DNA of 64,000 bases from Acinetobacter parvus DSM 16617 = CIP 108168 (GCF_000368025.1 NZ_KB849211.1:136703-200702); one strand, 5' to 3'. Counted from the first letter of the stretch, positions 16,143-25,800 are shown. Program-made: numbers and translations. The notes: a model not told the origin generated them from the letters alone.

Positions 16143-17990
16143 ATGCTGCAGTGGTTTGAAAAACGAGTTGATCCCTATCCCACGAAAGACTTAAACAAAC
16201 CATTACCCACCACGTTTTTCGCTTTCGTTTGGCAAGCCACCAAAGGCATTCGCCCTTTCCTGTTTTTATTGATCGCCTGTACCGCGGCGGCGGCCTGCTT
16301 TGAAGCATTGTTCTTTTCCTATATTGGAAAACTGGTTGACTGGCTGACCAAAAGCCAACCCAATACCTTTTTAGAGACCAACCAACAAAATCTCACCATT
16401 CTGATTAGCATTCTGTTTGCCAATATTTTCTTTGTCAGCCTACAGTCTGTTATCAAGCATCAGGTTTTGTTCAGTAATTTTCCAATGCGTATGCGTTGGC
16501 TTTTTCACAACCTGCTGTTGCAACAAACTCTGGATTTCTTCCATACCGATTTCGCAGGTCGGCTTTCAGCCAAAGTGATGCAAACCGCATTGGCCGTTCG
16601 TGAATTCTGGATAATTCTAGGCGATATGCTGGTTTATGTGCTGATCTACTTTATTACAATCAGTTTGGTGCTTGGTTCAATCTCCCCTGTACTGATTGTT
16701 CCCTTGATTTTATGGCTGGTCTTATTTATTGCGATTGCCAGTTATTTCATTCCTCGTCTGGGCAAAGTCTCACAGGAACAGGCTGATGCACGCGCAGTGA
16801 TGACGGGTCGTGTCACTGATGCCTATACCAATATTCAAACGGTGAAACTGTTTGCCCACGCAGGCCGTGAAAGCCAGTATGCCAAAGAATCCATGCAGGA
16901 ATTTATGGTCACGGTGTATAAGCAAATGCGTCTGGGGGTGAAATACCAGATCAGTATTCGCCTATTGAGTGCTTTTCTGTTTATTGGCGTAATTGGCACA
17001 TCGGTCTGGCTGTGGACGCAGGGTCAGGCTGCCATTGGGGTCATTGCGGCGACCACAGCAATGGTATTAAAACTGGATAGTCTTGCAGAATTTATTATGT
17101 GGCATGTCACCATGCTGTTTGAAAATGTCGGCACCATTCAGGATGGCATGAAAACCTTAGGTAAACCAATCCAGATTCAGGATAAACCAGATGCAAAAGA
17201 GTTAACCGTTCAGCATGGTGAAATTCGTTTTGAAGATGTCAGTTTTGCCTATAACCAAAAGAATGTCATTGATCATTTCAACCTGACCATCAAACCAGGT
17301 GAGAAAATTGGAATTGTTGGGCGCTCTGGCGCAGGAAAATCCACCCTGATTCAACTGCTTCTGCATTTTTATACGATCAAGCAAGGCCGTATCCTGATTG
17401 ACGGTCAGGATATTCAGGAAGTTACACAGGATAGTTTACGTGCCAACATCGCTCTAGTGACTCAGGACACCTCTCTACTGCATCGTACGGTTGCTGAAAA
17501 CATTAAGTATGGCCGCCCCAATGCGACTGAAGCTGAAATTCAACAGGCTGTCAGAAAAGCCAAAGCGGAAGAATTTATTTCACAGCTAACCGATATGAAA
17601 GGTCGTGTTGGCTTTGATGCCTATGTGGGTGAGCGTGGGGTCAAACTGTCTGGTGGGCAACGTCAACGTATTGCAATTTCAAGGGTTTTTCTGAAAGATG
17701 CACCAATTTTAATCTTGGATGAAGCCACCAGTGCACTTGACTCCGAAGTCGAGGCAGCCATTCAAAGCAGTTTAAATGACTTAATGGTTGGCAAAACGGT
17801 TATTGCAATTGCACACCGTTTATCTACTATTGCCCAGATGGATCGACTCATTGTGCTTGATCAGGGCAGAATTGCCGAACAAGGTACACATGAGCAGCTT
17901 ATTGCAAATGATGGTTTGTATGCTCAGCTATGGAAACGTCAGACAGGTGGTTTTCTGGTTGAACAGCGAGTGACTCAGGACCCAGAATAA
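16143..17990 (+). CDS. ABC exporter, fused membrane and ATPase domains
   Basis: A 615-residue half-transporter. The N-terminal six-helix domain spans about residues 35-330. The nucleotide-binding domain follows, with Walker A GRSGAGKST (about 394-402), the LSGGQRQRIAISR signature, Walker B ILILDEATSALD, and the H-loop IAHRLST. It acts as a homodimer, or as a heterodimer with an unseen partner. The substrate is not evident. It overlaps the following MaoC gene by one base (TAATG), so they are translationally linked. Confidence 0.93.
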   Translation: MLQWFEKRVDPYPTKDLNKPLPTTFFAFVWQATKGIRPFLFLLIACTAAAACFEALFFSYIGKLVDWLTKSQPNTFLETNQQNLTILISILFANIFFVSLQSVIKHQVLFSNFPMRMRWLFHNLLLQQTLDFFHTDFAGRLSAKVMQTALAVREFWIILGDMLVYVLIYFITISLVLGSISPVLIVPLILWLVLFIAIASYFIPRLGKVSQEQADARAVMTGRVTDAYTNIQTVKLFAHAGRESQYAKESMQEFMVTVYKQMRLGVKYQISIRLLSAFLFIGVIGTSVWLWTQGQAAIGVIAATTAMVLKLDSLAEFIMWHVTMLFENVGTIQDGMKTLGKPIQIQDKPDAKELTVQHGEIRFEDVSFAYNQKNVIDHFNLTIKPGEKIGIVGRSGAGKSTLIQLLLHFYTIKQGRILIDGQDIQEVTQDSLRANIALVTQDTSLLHRTVAENIKYGRPNATEAEIQQAVRKAKAEEFISQLTDMKGRVGFDAYVGERGVKLSGGQRQRIAISRVFLKDAPILILDEATSALDSEVEAAIQSSLNDLMVGKTVIAIAHRLSTIAQMDRLIVLDQGRIAEQGTHEQLIANDGLYAQLWKRQTGGFLVEQRVTQDPE

Positions 17991-18430
17991 TGTTGTATTT
18001 AGAAGACTTAAAGGTTGGAGATCATTTCATCAGCCGTGAATATGAAATGACACTTGACGAGGTGAAACAGTTTGCTGGTCAATATGACCCACAACCCTTT
18101 CATCTGGATGAGGAAGCTGCCACAGAACATCCTGTTTTTCAGGGTTTGGCAGCAAGTGGATGGCACACCTCGGCAGTCACCATGCGTTTATGGACTGAAT
18201 GTTTTCCTGTCGCAGGTGGTCTCGTGGGAACAGAATCCAGTTTACGCTGGCCCCGCCCAACACGTGTTAGCGATAAAATTCATGTTGAAATTGAAATTAC
18301 GGCAATTGTGCCATCTAAAACCAAAATTGATCGTGGTATCGTCAGCTATGTCACGCAGGCTTTGAACCAGCATGGCGATGTGCTATTAATATCAACAACC
18401 AAAATTATGGTTTTCAGAAAACCAGCCTGA
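17990..18430 (+). CDS. MaoC-type hot-dog hydratase
   Basis: A 146-residue protein of the MaoC/R-specific enoyl-CoA hydratase fold. The catalytic motif is QYDPQPFHLDEEAA (about residues 31-44), with the Asp-His pair and the following GLAASGWHTSA. Members add water to enoyl-CoA or act on acyl chains. Here it is the second gene of a two-gene operon with an ABC exporter, suggesting lipid-related work, but the link is inference. Confidence 0.9.
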   Translation: MLYLEDLKVGDHFISREYEMTLDEVKQFAGQYDPQPFHLDEEAATEHPVFQGLAASGWHTSAVTMRLWTECFPVAGGLVGTESSLRWPRPTRVSDKIHVEIEITAIVPSKTKIDRGIVSYVTQALNQHGDVLLISTTKIMVFRKPA

Positions 18431-18559
18431 TTTTTGAATGATTAGGTGAATTTTTTGTCCAACAATTTTTATAATTGATAATTTTATTTCATGTAAAGAT
18501 ATTTAAGACTTATATGTTTAAAAGACATTGGCAAAATTGATGAGCGCCACGGAAAGCAC

Positions 18560-19585
18560 ATGAAAACAACCTCAACTCGTCAAGATCAGGGCATACCAGG
18601 TGTCTATGGCTTATTGCTATTGGATGTTGTTTCTCGTTGGGGATATAACGATGAAACCTTATTTGCCCCATTTCGTTTAACCAGTGAGCAACTGGCCGAT
18701 CCGAATTATCGAATTCCAACACCGATTGCAAATGAACTGGTGAAACACGCTTTGCGCCTAACGGGTGAAAGCACGCTTGGCTTTCATTTGGGCACGCAAA
18801 TGCGAATTTCGATTCATGGTTTCATTGGCTACGCCATTATGACCGCGCATGATATTACCGATGCAATTGCGCTCGCCAGCCGTTTTATCCAATTACGCTT
18901 GCCTTTTTTACAACTCTATTTTTCCACGTTTGGACCTAAAGCCACCTTGCAGTTGCAGTGTGACATCGAAGTTGAACCTTTACGCACTGAGATTATCCTG
19001 GGCCTCAGCATCGGCATTATGACCATGGCCAAAGCCTTAACAGGAATTGAAGATTTAAAAAGTGAAGTTGATTTAGATTTCCCTGAGCCTGTGGGATTTG
19101 ATAAATATCGTGATAAATTAACCAGTACAGTAAATTTTAATCAGCCACATTTAATTTCCAGCTTTGATAAAAAATATCTTGGCTTGAAAATGGTCAATGC
19201 TGACCCAATTGCCAGCCAGATTGCCATTAACCAATGTGAAACTGAATTATCCGCTTTAGGTGAGCGCCGCCGTCTGGCCATGCGTGTCCGTGATATTTTG
19301 ACCAATTCTGAACAGCATTATTTAAGCATTGAAAATGTTGCTGAACGTCTGCATATGTCTGACCGTACTTTAAAACGCCAGCTTGCGGCAGAGGGTACCT
19401 CTTTTTCTACTCTGGTAGATGAGGTGCGTTACCGTCATGCCACTTCCCTGTTGTCACGTACAGATTACAGTCTGGAACAAATTGCGGACGAATTGGGTTA
19501 TTCTGATGTGGCAAACTTTAGCCGTGCCTTTAAGCGCTGGAGTGGCCGTAGCCCAAGCAACTGGCGTAAAGACCCTTATTTGTAA
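18560..19585 (+). CDS. AraC-family regulator (arabinose-binding-like N-terminal domain)
   Basis: A 341-residue transcription factor. Residues about 25-210 form the PF12625-type ligand domain typical of OruR/ArgR-like regulators. The two helix-turn-helix elements follow near the end: YLSIENVAERLHMSDRTLKRQL and YSLEQIADELGYSDVANFSRAFKRWSG. GGAAAG sits ahead of the ATG. Ligand and targets are unknown. It stands alone between the MaoC gene and gcvH. Confidence 0.92.
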   Translation: MKTTSTRQDQGIPGVYGLLLLDVVSRWGYNDETLFAPFRLTSEQLADPNYRIPTPIANELVKHALRLTGESTLGFHLGTQMRISIHGFIGYAIMTAHDITDAIALASRFIQLRLPFLQLYFSTFGPKATLQLQCDIEVEPLRTEIILGLSIGIMTMAKALTGIEDLKSEVDLDFPEPVGFDKYRDKLTSTVNFNQPHLISSFDKKYLGLKMVNADPIASQIAINQCETELSALGERRRLAMRVRDILTNSEQHYLSIENVAERLHMSDRTLKRQLAAEGTSFSTLVDEVRYRHATSLLSRTDYSLEQIADELGYSDVANFSRAFKRWSGRSPSNWRKDPYL

Positions 19586-19681
19586 TATTGCAAAGTGCTT
19601 CATTTTAAATACTTTTGTTTTGACCAAAAAACCTGTATAAAGCCAGACAAAAATGATGAGACAGATTGTTAAGGAGTTGTC

Positions 19682-20056
19682 ATGAACCATCCAGCAGATT
19701 TGAAATATGCGCGTACGCATGAATGGGTAAGAATTGAGGGTGACCTGGTTGTTACGGGGATTAGTGACCATGCACAGGATGAGTTGGGCGATTTAGTCTA
19801 TGTGGAAACACCAGAAGTAGGCAGCCATGTGATTGCAACTGAACAGGCAGGTATTGTTGAATCAGTCAAAACTGCTTCTGACATTCATGCTCCTGTTTCA
19901 GGTATAGTGGTTGAAGTAAACACTGCGCTTGAAGATGATCCTGATTTCGTCAATGAAGAGCCGTATGGTAAAGGCTGGATTTACAAGATCAAGCCAGACA
20001 ATATCGCTGATGTTGAAAAACTGCTTTCCAATGAAGAATACGAATCAGGTTTATAA
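19682..20056 (+). CDS. gcvH: Glycine cleavage system H protein
   Basis: A 124-residue lipoyl carrier of the glycine cleavage system. The lipoylation site is Lys in GIVESVKTASDIHAPVSG (about residue 61). The N-terminal YARTHEWVRIEGD and the C-terminal PYGKGWIYKIKP are standard. AAGGAG precedes the ATG. No other gcv genes are near, so it is encoded apart from its partners. A strong terminator follows. Confidence 0.97.
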   Translation: MNHPADLKYARTHEWVRIEGDLVVTGISDHAQDELGDLVYVETPEVGSHVIATEQAGIVESVKTASDIHAPVSGIVVEVNTALEDDPDFVNEEPYGKGWIYKIKPDNIADVEKLLSNEEYESGL

Positions 20057-20076
20057 TTCTTTATAAACTTGAAGAT

Positions 20077-20112
20077 AAAAAGCCCAGTCATATTGAACTG
20101 GGCTTTTTTTAT
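20077..20112 (+). terminator. gcvH terminator
   Basis: AAAAAGCCCAGT and ACTGGGCTTTTTTT form a GC-rich stem with a long T-run, 20 nt after the gcvH stop. Confidence 0.93.
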
Positions 20113-20708
20113 CCTAGGACATGATTTGGCAGGAGTCGTTGTTGGGATTGGCAATCAAGTCAATAACTTTAAAGTCGGTGATGAAGTTTACGCCAAAACT
20201 GATCAGGTCGGTGCTTTTGCAGAATTTACCACGGAGAAACAAACTTCACTGGGTCAAGGCCTTAGGTGCAGATATTATTATTGATTACACCACGACTGAT
20301 TTTGAACAAGTACTTCATGATTATGATGTGGTTTTTGATACTCAAGGCGATAAGATTTTAACAAAATCCCTGAATGTACTAAAACGTGGTGGGCAAATCA
20401 TCCGTATTTCTGGACCTCCTGATCTAAATTTTGCGGAAGCTATCCATGCAAATTGGTTACTCAAAAAAGTGATTCCGCTACTCAGTTGGTCAATCCGTTG
20501 CAAAGCCAAACAGCGTGGTATTGATTATTCATTTTTATTTATGCAGCCCAATGGAGCGCAATTAACCCAAATCACACAATTGGACGAAGCCGAAAAGCTT
20601 AAACCCATCATTGATCAAATCCATGATTTTGATCAAGCCCAAGAAGCACTGCAATATGTCAATACTGGACGATCAAAAGGAAAAGTTATTTTAAAGATCA
20701 AGTCATAA
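20110..20708 (+). pseudogene. Zn-type NADP quinone oxidoreductase remnant
   Basis: Two frames encode pieces of one medium-chain oxidoreductase. The first (from 20110) has ILGHDLAGVVVGIGNQV and VGDEVYAK. A different frame then carries ALGADIIIDYTTTDFEQV, LNVLKRGGQIIRISGPPD and the normal C-terminus. The N-terminal 50-60 residues and the central Rossmann loop (roughly 80-90 residues) are missing, and there is a frameshift at the junction. The remnant begins immediately after the gcvH terminator stem, so a deletion removed its promoter and start. Confidence 0.8.
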
Positions 20709-20841
20709 AAACACCACTTTTCAATCATATTTAAATTGTTCATGTACTGTATGAACAATTTGAATATTAAGTTTAACCACACGCTCACCCTATTTTTTGC
20801 TACCATCCTCACCTAAATTTAATTTGTAATTTTTCACGCTT

Positions 20842-21927
20842 ATGACCCTATCTTATCAACAGCAACTTCAAGAGAAAGTTGAACGCATTACCACACAATT
20901 TGCGCCGTTCACCCCTCCAACTTTAGAAGTGTTTCAATCACCTGAACAACATTTCCGTATGCGTGCCGAATTCCGTCTCTGGCATACCGAAAATGATTTG
21001 TTCTATGCCATGTTTGAACGTGCTGAAGATGGTAAACAAAAAGAAGTTATTCGTGTGGATGAGTTCCCAATTGCGGATCAAAGCATCAATGATTTGATGC
21101 CACGTTTATTAGAAGAATTAAAAGCAATTCCTATTTTATCAGAACGTATTTTTGAAGCTGATTTCCTTGCCACATTGAGCGGAGAAATGTTGGTGACTTT
21201 AATTTATCATCGCCGTTTAGATGAAGATTGGGAAATCGCTGCGAACGCTTTAGCAGAAAAGCTGAATATTAAAATTATGGGACGTAGCCGTGGCCAAAAA
21301 GTGATTATTGGTGACGACTACGTGGTTGAACAACTCAATGTTCATGGTCGTATTTTTAAATACAAACAAATTGAAAGTAGCTTTACACAACCCAATGCAC
21401 AAGTGTGCCAACATATGTTGGAGTGGGCTTGTGATGCTGCTGAAAGCTCTGAGAAAGACCTATTAGAATTGTACTGTGGTAATGGTAACTTTACCCTGCC
21501 ACTCTCTTTGAAATTTAAACGTGTCCTTGCAACTGAACTTGCTAAATCTTCAGTCTACGCAGCGCAATGGAATATTGAGCAGAATCAAATTGATAATATT
21601 CAAGTAGCACGTTTATCAGCTGAAGAGTTTACTCAGGCGTATCAAGGTGAAAGAGCGTTTAGACGCCTCCAAGAAGCCGAAATTGATATTCAAAGCTATG
21701 ACTTTGATACGGTATTTGTCGATCCCCCGCGCGCAGGAATTGATGACGAAACGTTGAAACTATTACAAGGCTTTAAGCGTATTCTTTATATTTCATGCAA
21801 TCCAGATACCTTGCATGATAATTTAAAAATACTCAGTCAAACACATCGTATTATAAAATTTGCGATGTTCGATCAATTCCCTTTTACTCATCATGTGGAA
21901 TCTGGTGTATTGCTCGAAAAAATTTAA
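20842..21927 (+). CDS. trmA: tRNA (uracil-54-C5)-methyltransferase
   Basis: A 361-residue SAM-dependent enzyme that makes ribothymidine at position 54 of tRNAs. Motifs: FRMRAEFRLWH near the N-terminus, ELYCGNGNFTLPL for SAM binding, FVDPPRAGIDD, and the nucleophile cysteine in LYISCNPDTL (about residue 317). The C-terminal HHVESGVLLEK includes the family's catalytic Glu. The length matches E. coli TrmA (366 residues). Confidence 0.96.
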   Translation: MTLSYQQQLQEKVERITTQFAPFTPPTLEVFQSPEQHFRMRAEFRLWHTENDLFYAMFERAEDGKQKEVIRVDEFPIADQSINDLMPRLLEELKAIPILSERIFEADFLATLSGEMLVTLIYHRRLDEDWEIAANALAEKLNIKIMGRSRGQKVIIGDDYVVEQLNVHGRIFKYKQIESSFTQPNAQVCQHMLEWACDAAESSEKDLLELYCGNGNFTLPLSLKFKRVLATELAKSSVYAAQWNIEQNQIDNIQVARLSAEEFTQAYQGERAFRRLQEAEIDIQSYDFDTVFVDPPRAGIDDETLKLLQGFKRILYISCNPDTLHDNLKILSQTHRIIKFAMFDQFPFTHHVESGVLLEKI

Positions 21928-21952
21928 ACAAATTATTGCAAAGTAACCATTT

Positions 21953-21985
21953 AAAATAGAGAGTTTCCATAACTCTCTATTTTTA
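21953..21985 (+). terminator. trmA terminator
   Basis: AAAATAGAGAGTT and AACTCTCTATTTTT pair with a short loop, followed by a T-run, 26 nt after the trmA stop. Confidence 0.85.
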
Positions 21986-22176
21986 TTCAAAGTTTTTACT
22001 AAAAAAAATGATGTTTTTCAAAGATCAAGTCATTCTACTGTCATAATTTCGTTAGAAACAAAAAGAATCATCGAAAAAACTGAAGTTCAACTGCTGCTTT
22101 TATCACTTAAGCTGACTTGTATTTTATTTTAAAGTGACTATATTTCGATCTATGTTAGGTTGTATATGAAGGCTCT

Positions 22177-22404
22177 ATGAGTTTTTGGCAAAAATTGTTT
22201 AATGCAGATCAGCAATATAATGAACACAAGAACCAAACCTCTTGCGTTGAAAATGATTATTCTTGCAAATCAAATGAACAACTACTGGATGCTTTAGTCA
22301 AAGCAACAGATGAAGATGTGATTAAAGGCATCAAAAAAGTATTGATTTCCCGAGGCTACAGTCGCAAGGAATTACTTGCACTCACTAAGCCACCAATCCA
22401 ATAA
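22177..22404 (+). CDS. Small hypothetical protein
   Basis: A 75-residue soluble protein starting MSFWQKLFNADQQYN. Its C-terminal half (SNEQLLDALVKATDEDVIKG) looks like a small helical domain. I recognise no family. The gene stands alone between trmA and the convergent glycosidase-like gene. Confidence 0.6.
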   Translation: MSFWQKLFNADQQYNEHKNQTSCVENDYSCKSNEQLLDALVKATDEDVIKGIKKVLISRGYSRKELLALTKPPIQ

Positions 22405-22436
22405 AAATAAAATTCTCCCTAATTTCTTAAATGGGA

Positions 22437-23171
22437 TTAGGGACAATCTTTCCGACTCACTTCCCCAACAATTGGCCCTAAATTAAAAGTCTTGTCATGA
22501 CGTTTAGTTTGGGACGAATATAAACTTGAAATTGAACCATCCAGATACAGCGCATTATCCACTTTTAGTTGTTGCTTAAAAAATTGTGCAAACTGATAGA
22601 AACTGACCCGTTGTTTCGAAATGACAAAATACAATTGATTATCCTTGATCCCCACACCATTCCTGATTTTTAAGGAATTTGAGTCAGGCAAGAACTGGCG
22701 ATTCATTTTGCCATTATTTACCAGCATAGGTCCTGACTGAGTGGCAAACTGAGGCTTAAACCCATCATGCTTATATTCCGTGGTTGTTTTAATCACCGCT
22801 TGTTGATCATTCCAGGCAACCACCCCATTCGGTTGCATAAAGAAGTTACCAAAACCTGTTTCTTCATTTAACTGATTTATTTGCTTTCCATTTTCGACAT
22901 ATAACCCAACAGGTTGAAAGTCAGCATGATACATCCCTGCATTCATGGCAAAATTTAACTGTGCACATTTTGGCAACTCCCGTTTAATATTAGAAAACTT
23001 CTGGTAATAACGATCTGTCTTAGGACTTTTTAGGAACAATTTAAGCTGTCTCAGATCCTCTATTTTGATGACCTCATATTGAACATGTTGTACGTTAAAT
23101 GTTTGTTGCCGCATTGCGTAAGTTGCTGGAACAATTGCCAATCCCAATACAATTAAAAGATATTTTTTCAT
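22437..23171 (-). CDS. Secreted phosphodiester glycosidase-family protein (NAGPA/DUF2233)
   Basis: A 244-residue protein with a signal peptide (MKKYLLIVLGLAIVPATYA). Its core has family landmarks: LNFAMNAGMYHADFQPVGLYVENGK, FFMQPNGVV, ATQSGPMLV, RNGVGIKDNQLYFVIS and NALYLDGSISSLY. Relatives include the lysosomal uncovering enzyme that hydrolyses a GlcNAc-phosphodiester. The substrate in this periplasmic protein is unknown. Confidence 0.88.
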   Translation of the reverse strand: MKKYLLIVLGLAIVPATYAMRQQTFNVQHVQYEVIKIEDLRQLKLFLKSPKTDRYYQKFSNIKRELPKCAQLNFAMNAGMYHADFQPVGLYVENGKQINQLNEETGFGNFFMQPNGVVAWNDQQAVIKTTTEYKHDGFKPQFATQSGPMLVNNGKMNRQFLPDSNSLKIRNGVGIKDNQLYFVISKQRVSFYQFAQFFKQQLKVDNALYLDGSISSLYSSQTKRHDKTFNLGPIVGEVSRKDCP

Positions 23172-23260
23172 TAGGCTATCAAACTTTCTTTTTCATATGG
23201 ATTATTTTCACACAATCAGGAAAAAAACAAGGCTCTAGTCTAGACCCTTATAAATATATA

Positions 23261-23593
23261 GGACTTACGCACTGTTATTTATAGACTTTCTGTGGTAGCA
23301 GATGATTTTTATCGAGAATAAAGTCATCAATGAAGTTTTTGATCATTGGTCTAAATAATTTCTTCTGCCAACGATATACATTTTCAAAGATCTGCTCAAA
23401 CTGGTTTTTTTGTATCTCCACGTAGGCCATCAAGGCTGAAAAAATATGATTCAAAATCAGTTTAGATCGTCTTACCTGAAACTTCTCAAATGGGTAATGT
23501 ACAAGTTGCTGTAGAAACATGTTTAGTTCGTCTGATCACAGATACTTTATAAACTAGTTGAATACTTTTTTGAATCCGTCAATGCGTAAGTCC
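23261..23593. mobile_element. 333-bp deleted IS / MITE-like element with the island IS tips
   Basis: The ends are GGACTTACGCA and TGCGTAAGTCC, identical over 11 bp to the tips of the 1085-bp IS at 2433 and 10484. The interior is unrelated. It encodes, on the minus strand (23275-23520), an 81-residue basic peptide (MFLQQLVHYPFEKFQVRR...) that resembles the C-terminal part of a transposase without catalytic residues. The flanks share only TA. It abuts the 3' end of the GST-like gene. It is probably an internally deleted element of a related IS that could be moved in trans. Confidence 0.75.
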
Positions 23594-23597
23594 TAAT

Positions 23598-24386
23598 TTA
23601 TTTTCCGTACTGCTTTTTCAGGTACTCAACAATCTTGGCTGACTCAAACATCTTCACGCCTGTGTTTGGATCAACCAGATATGGCACCTGAATATCACGC
23701 CCCATGACTTCAACCACTTTTTCACGCTTGCCATTAGGCAGTGGAATATAGTGGCCTGGTTTCAAACGTAAAACCGCAGGTCCCATATCTTGCCAGCGTT
23801 CTTTTGGTACATTATGTAGTACATAAGGGAGTTCTAATTCGGTTAAAACTTCACGCACTAAACGTGTATAAGGACTTGCCTCAAAGCTCCACAACTCTAA
23901 TAACTTTTCTGGAGCGGGACGATCTATAATCTGCTGGTCAATCCAGATACCACGACCCACATTGGCAACTGAAGCCAAAGCCGAAATATACGGAAGCTTT
24001 GGATAGTGGCTGAATTTCCTAGGAGTTTGCCCTGTTTTACCATAATGCTTGAATAGATAATGAATAATCTCTTGTGACTCATAAAGTTGAGCCCCTGTAT
24101 TTTCATCAATTAAAAATGGAAACTGTTTTTTTCCACCTTTATCTTTTACAATTTGGCGATACTTCTTCCCACCTTTAGGACATGGATAAATTTCCACATC
24201 CAGATTCAGCAAGGTAATGACCTCTCGAACACGGCGGCAAAAGGGTGAACCTTCAAACTCATAAAGTTTTAACGGTTTCGAAGGCTGATTCGGTTGGGGT
24301 GTTCCCATCACACCTCTTCCACCTTCAATTAAAGTTGCAACAACAGATTGTAAAACCTTAATTTGATGATTCACCATTTTCAGCAT
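23598..24386 (-). CDS. Protein with two tandem GST N-terminal (thioredoxin-fold) domains
   Basis: A 262-residue soluble protein. Two copies of the GST-N fold are visible: LYEFEGSPFCRRVREVI...PFLIDENTGAQLYESQEII (about residues 42-115), and LWSFEASPYTRLVREVL...PYLVDPNTGVKMFESAKIV (about 166-257). No all-helical GST C-terminal domain follows either copy. The first has Ser-Pro-Phe-Cys at the active-site position and the second Ser-Pro-Tyr-Thr. Catalytic activity is uncertain. It lies 12 nt downstream of rraA on the same strand. Confidence 0.88.
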   Translation of the reverse strand: MLKMVNHQIKVLQSVVATLIEGGRGVMGTPQPNQPSKPLKLYEFEGSPFCRRVREVITLLNLDVEIYPCPKGGKKYRQIVKDKGGKKQFPFLIDENTGAQLYESQEIIHYLFKHYGKTGQTPRKFSHYPKLPYISALASVANVGRGIWIDQQIIDRPAPEKLLELWSFEASPYTRLVREVLTELELPYVLHNVPKERWQDMGPAVLRLKPGHYIPLPNGKREKVVEVMGRDIQVPYLVDPNTGVKMFESAKIVEYLKKQYGK

Positions 24387-24398
24387 ATCGTGTTCCTT

Positions 24399-24911
24399 TT
24401 AGCAGTCGACCAACTTTTCTTTAACAATCACAATTCCGTTATTATCAGCATAGATATAATCACCAGAACTGATTGTTACGCCACCAAAATACAAGGTAAT
24501 ATCAACTTCACCTATGCCTTTACGGTTACTTTTTTGTGGAATTGCAGCCAATGCATGAACCCCTAAATCCAGTTCAGCAATCGCGTCAACATCACGCACA
24601 CAGCCATAAATCACCACACCATTCCAATGATTCTTCACAGCTGATTCAGCAATCAAATCGCCCATTAGCGCGCAACGCATGGAAGCCCCACCATCCACAA
24701 CCAGCACCTTGCCTGTACCGTCAGTTGCCAATAGCTCTTTTACACGTGAGTTATCTTCAAAACACTTGACTGTTACAACCTGCCCACCAAAAGTTTTACG
24801 CGCACCATAACTTTTAAAGAATTTTCCATCCAGGCTTGGTGTGACGACTTGTAGGTCTTTCTCAGGATTATCATCTAACAGGTCACAGGTTACAAAAGGG
24901 ATTGTTGCCAC
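24399..24911 (-). CDS. rraA: Regulator of RNase E activity A (RraA family)
   Basis: A 170-residue RraA-fold protein. The motifs are TPSLDGKFFKSYGARKTFGGQVVTV, VLVVDGGASMRCALMGDLIAE and GVVIYGCVRDVDAI. RraA binds RNase E and lowers its activity. Some relatives with the G-x20-R-D pattern are aldolases, and the GCVRDVD segment keeps those residues, so a dual or different role cannot be excluded. Length and sequence fit RraA proper. Confidence 0.93.
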   Translation of the reverse strand: MATIPFVTCDLLDDNPEKDLQVVTPSLDGKFFKSYGARKTFGGQVVTVKCFEDNSRVKELLATDGTGKVLVVDGGASMRCALMGDLIAESAVKNHWNGVVIYGCVRDVDAIAELDLGVHALAAIPQKSNRKGIGEVDITLYFGGVTISSGDYIYADNNGIVIVKEKLVDC

Positions 24912-24923
24912 TGAAGTTCTCCA

Positions 24924-25604
24924 TTATTGGGTTTGTTGTATACTCAAATTATCATACAGCTTAAATGCAGCTGATTGGGTCTGGGCTGCGACCAGCATAG
25001 TATGCGCCAATTGTTCAGCTGATACAGGCTTAACTTTAAACGGCTTGGTCCAAGCTTTTTCGACCAGTTTATATACGGTCTGAGCCATATCTTCCAACAC
25101 CCTTACTTCACTGCGCTTACCAATCAACAATGAAGGCTGGAAAATTGAAAGTTTATAAATTGAGAGGCTTTTGAGATATTGTTCCAGTTCACCCTTTACC
25201 TTATTGTAGAAAATTGGCGATTTAGCATTCGCTCCCAAGGCACTGACAACCAATAAATGAATATTTTTATCCTGAACCAGATCAGCAAAGTGTGCATTGA
25301 TTTCATAATCAATTGCATAAAATTTTTCTTTTGAACCCGCCTGTTTAATGGTGCTTCCCAAGCAGCTAAACGCATGGGTATGTGAACTGACGTCCTCATC
25401 ATTCAACAAAAGAAAATCTTCCAGAATAAGCTGTGTTACTTTACTATAAGATTTTAATATATCTGAATTTTTTCTCACCACAACCGTGATTAAACTAAAA
25501 TCATCTGATTGTTGCAACCGTTCCACCAAGGCCTGGCCAACCAGACCCGTTGCACCAATCACAATTGCTTTTTTATCACCTCTTTTCATTTTTATATCAC
25601 TCAA
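24924..25604 (-). CDS. NAD(P)-binding SDR-type protein (HTATIP2/TIP30-like)
   Basis: A 226-residue atypical short-chain dehydrogenase with the N-terminal motif AIVIGATGLVGQALVERL (about residues 13-30), then FSCLGSTIKQAGS and SALGANAKSPIFYNKVKGELE, which holds the YxxxK pair. Its relatives include eukaryotic TIP30 and bacterial oxidoreductases of unknown substrate. It sits 12 nt upstream of rraA, so the three minus-strand genes here may form an operon. Confidence 0.87.
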   Translation of the reverse strand: MSDIKMKRGDKKAIVIGATGLVGQALVERLQQSDDFSLITVVVRKNSDILKSYSKVTQLILEDFLLLNDEDVSSHTHAFSCLGSTIKQAGSKEKFYAIDYEINAHFADLVQDKNIHLLVVSALGANAKSPIFYNKVKGELEQYLKSLSIYKLSIFQPSLLIGKRSEVRVLEDMAQTVYKLVEKAWTKPFKVKPVSAEQLAHTMLVAAQTQSAAFKLYDNLSIQQTQ

Positions 25605-25800
25605 GTTATAACTAGGGTTAATGTAACGTTTTCTTGCAAGATTATCACCTGTTAAATGTAGTTAAACACATTACAAGGCTTGACTTCGCGACGTAGTTTC
25701 CTCAAAATATGGCACTTGTTTACGGGCTGGTGAATGTTTCCAATTTTGTTGGTTTAAACTTCAGCCCGCCCAGACCAACTTATTTTCAAGGAGTGCACGA

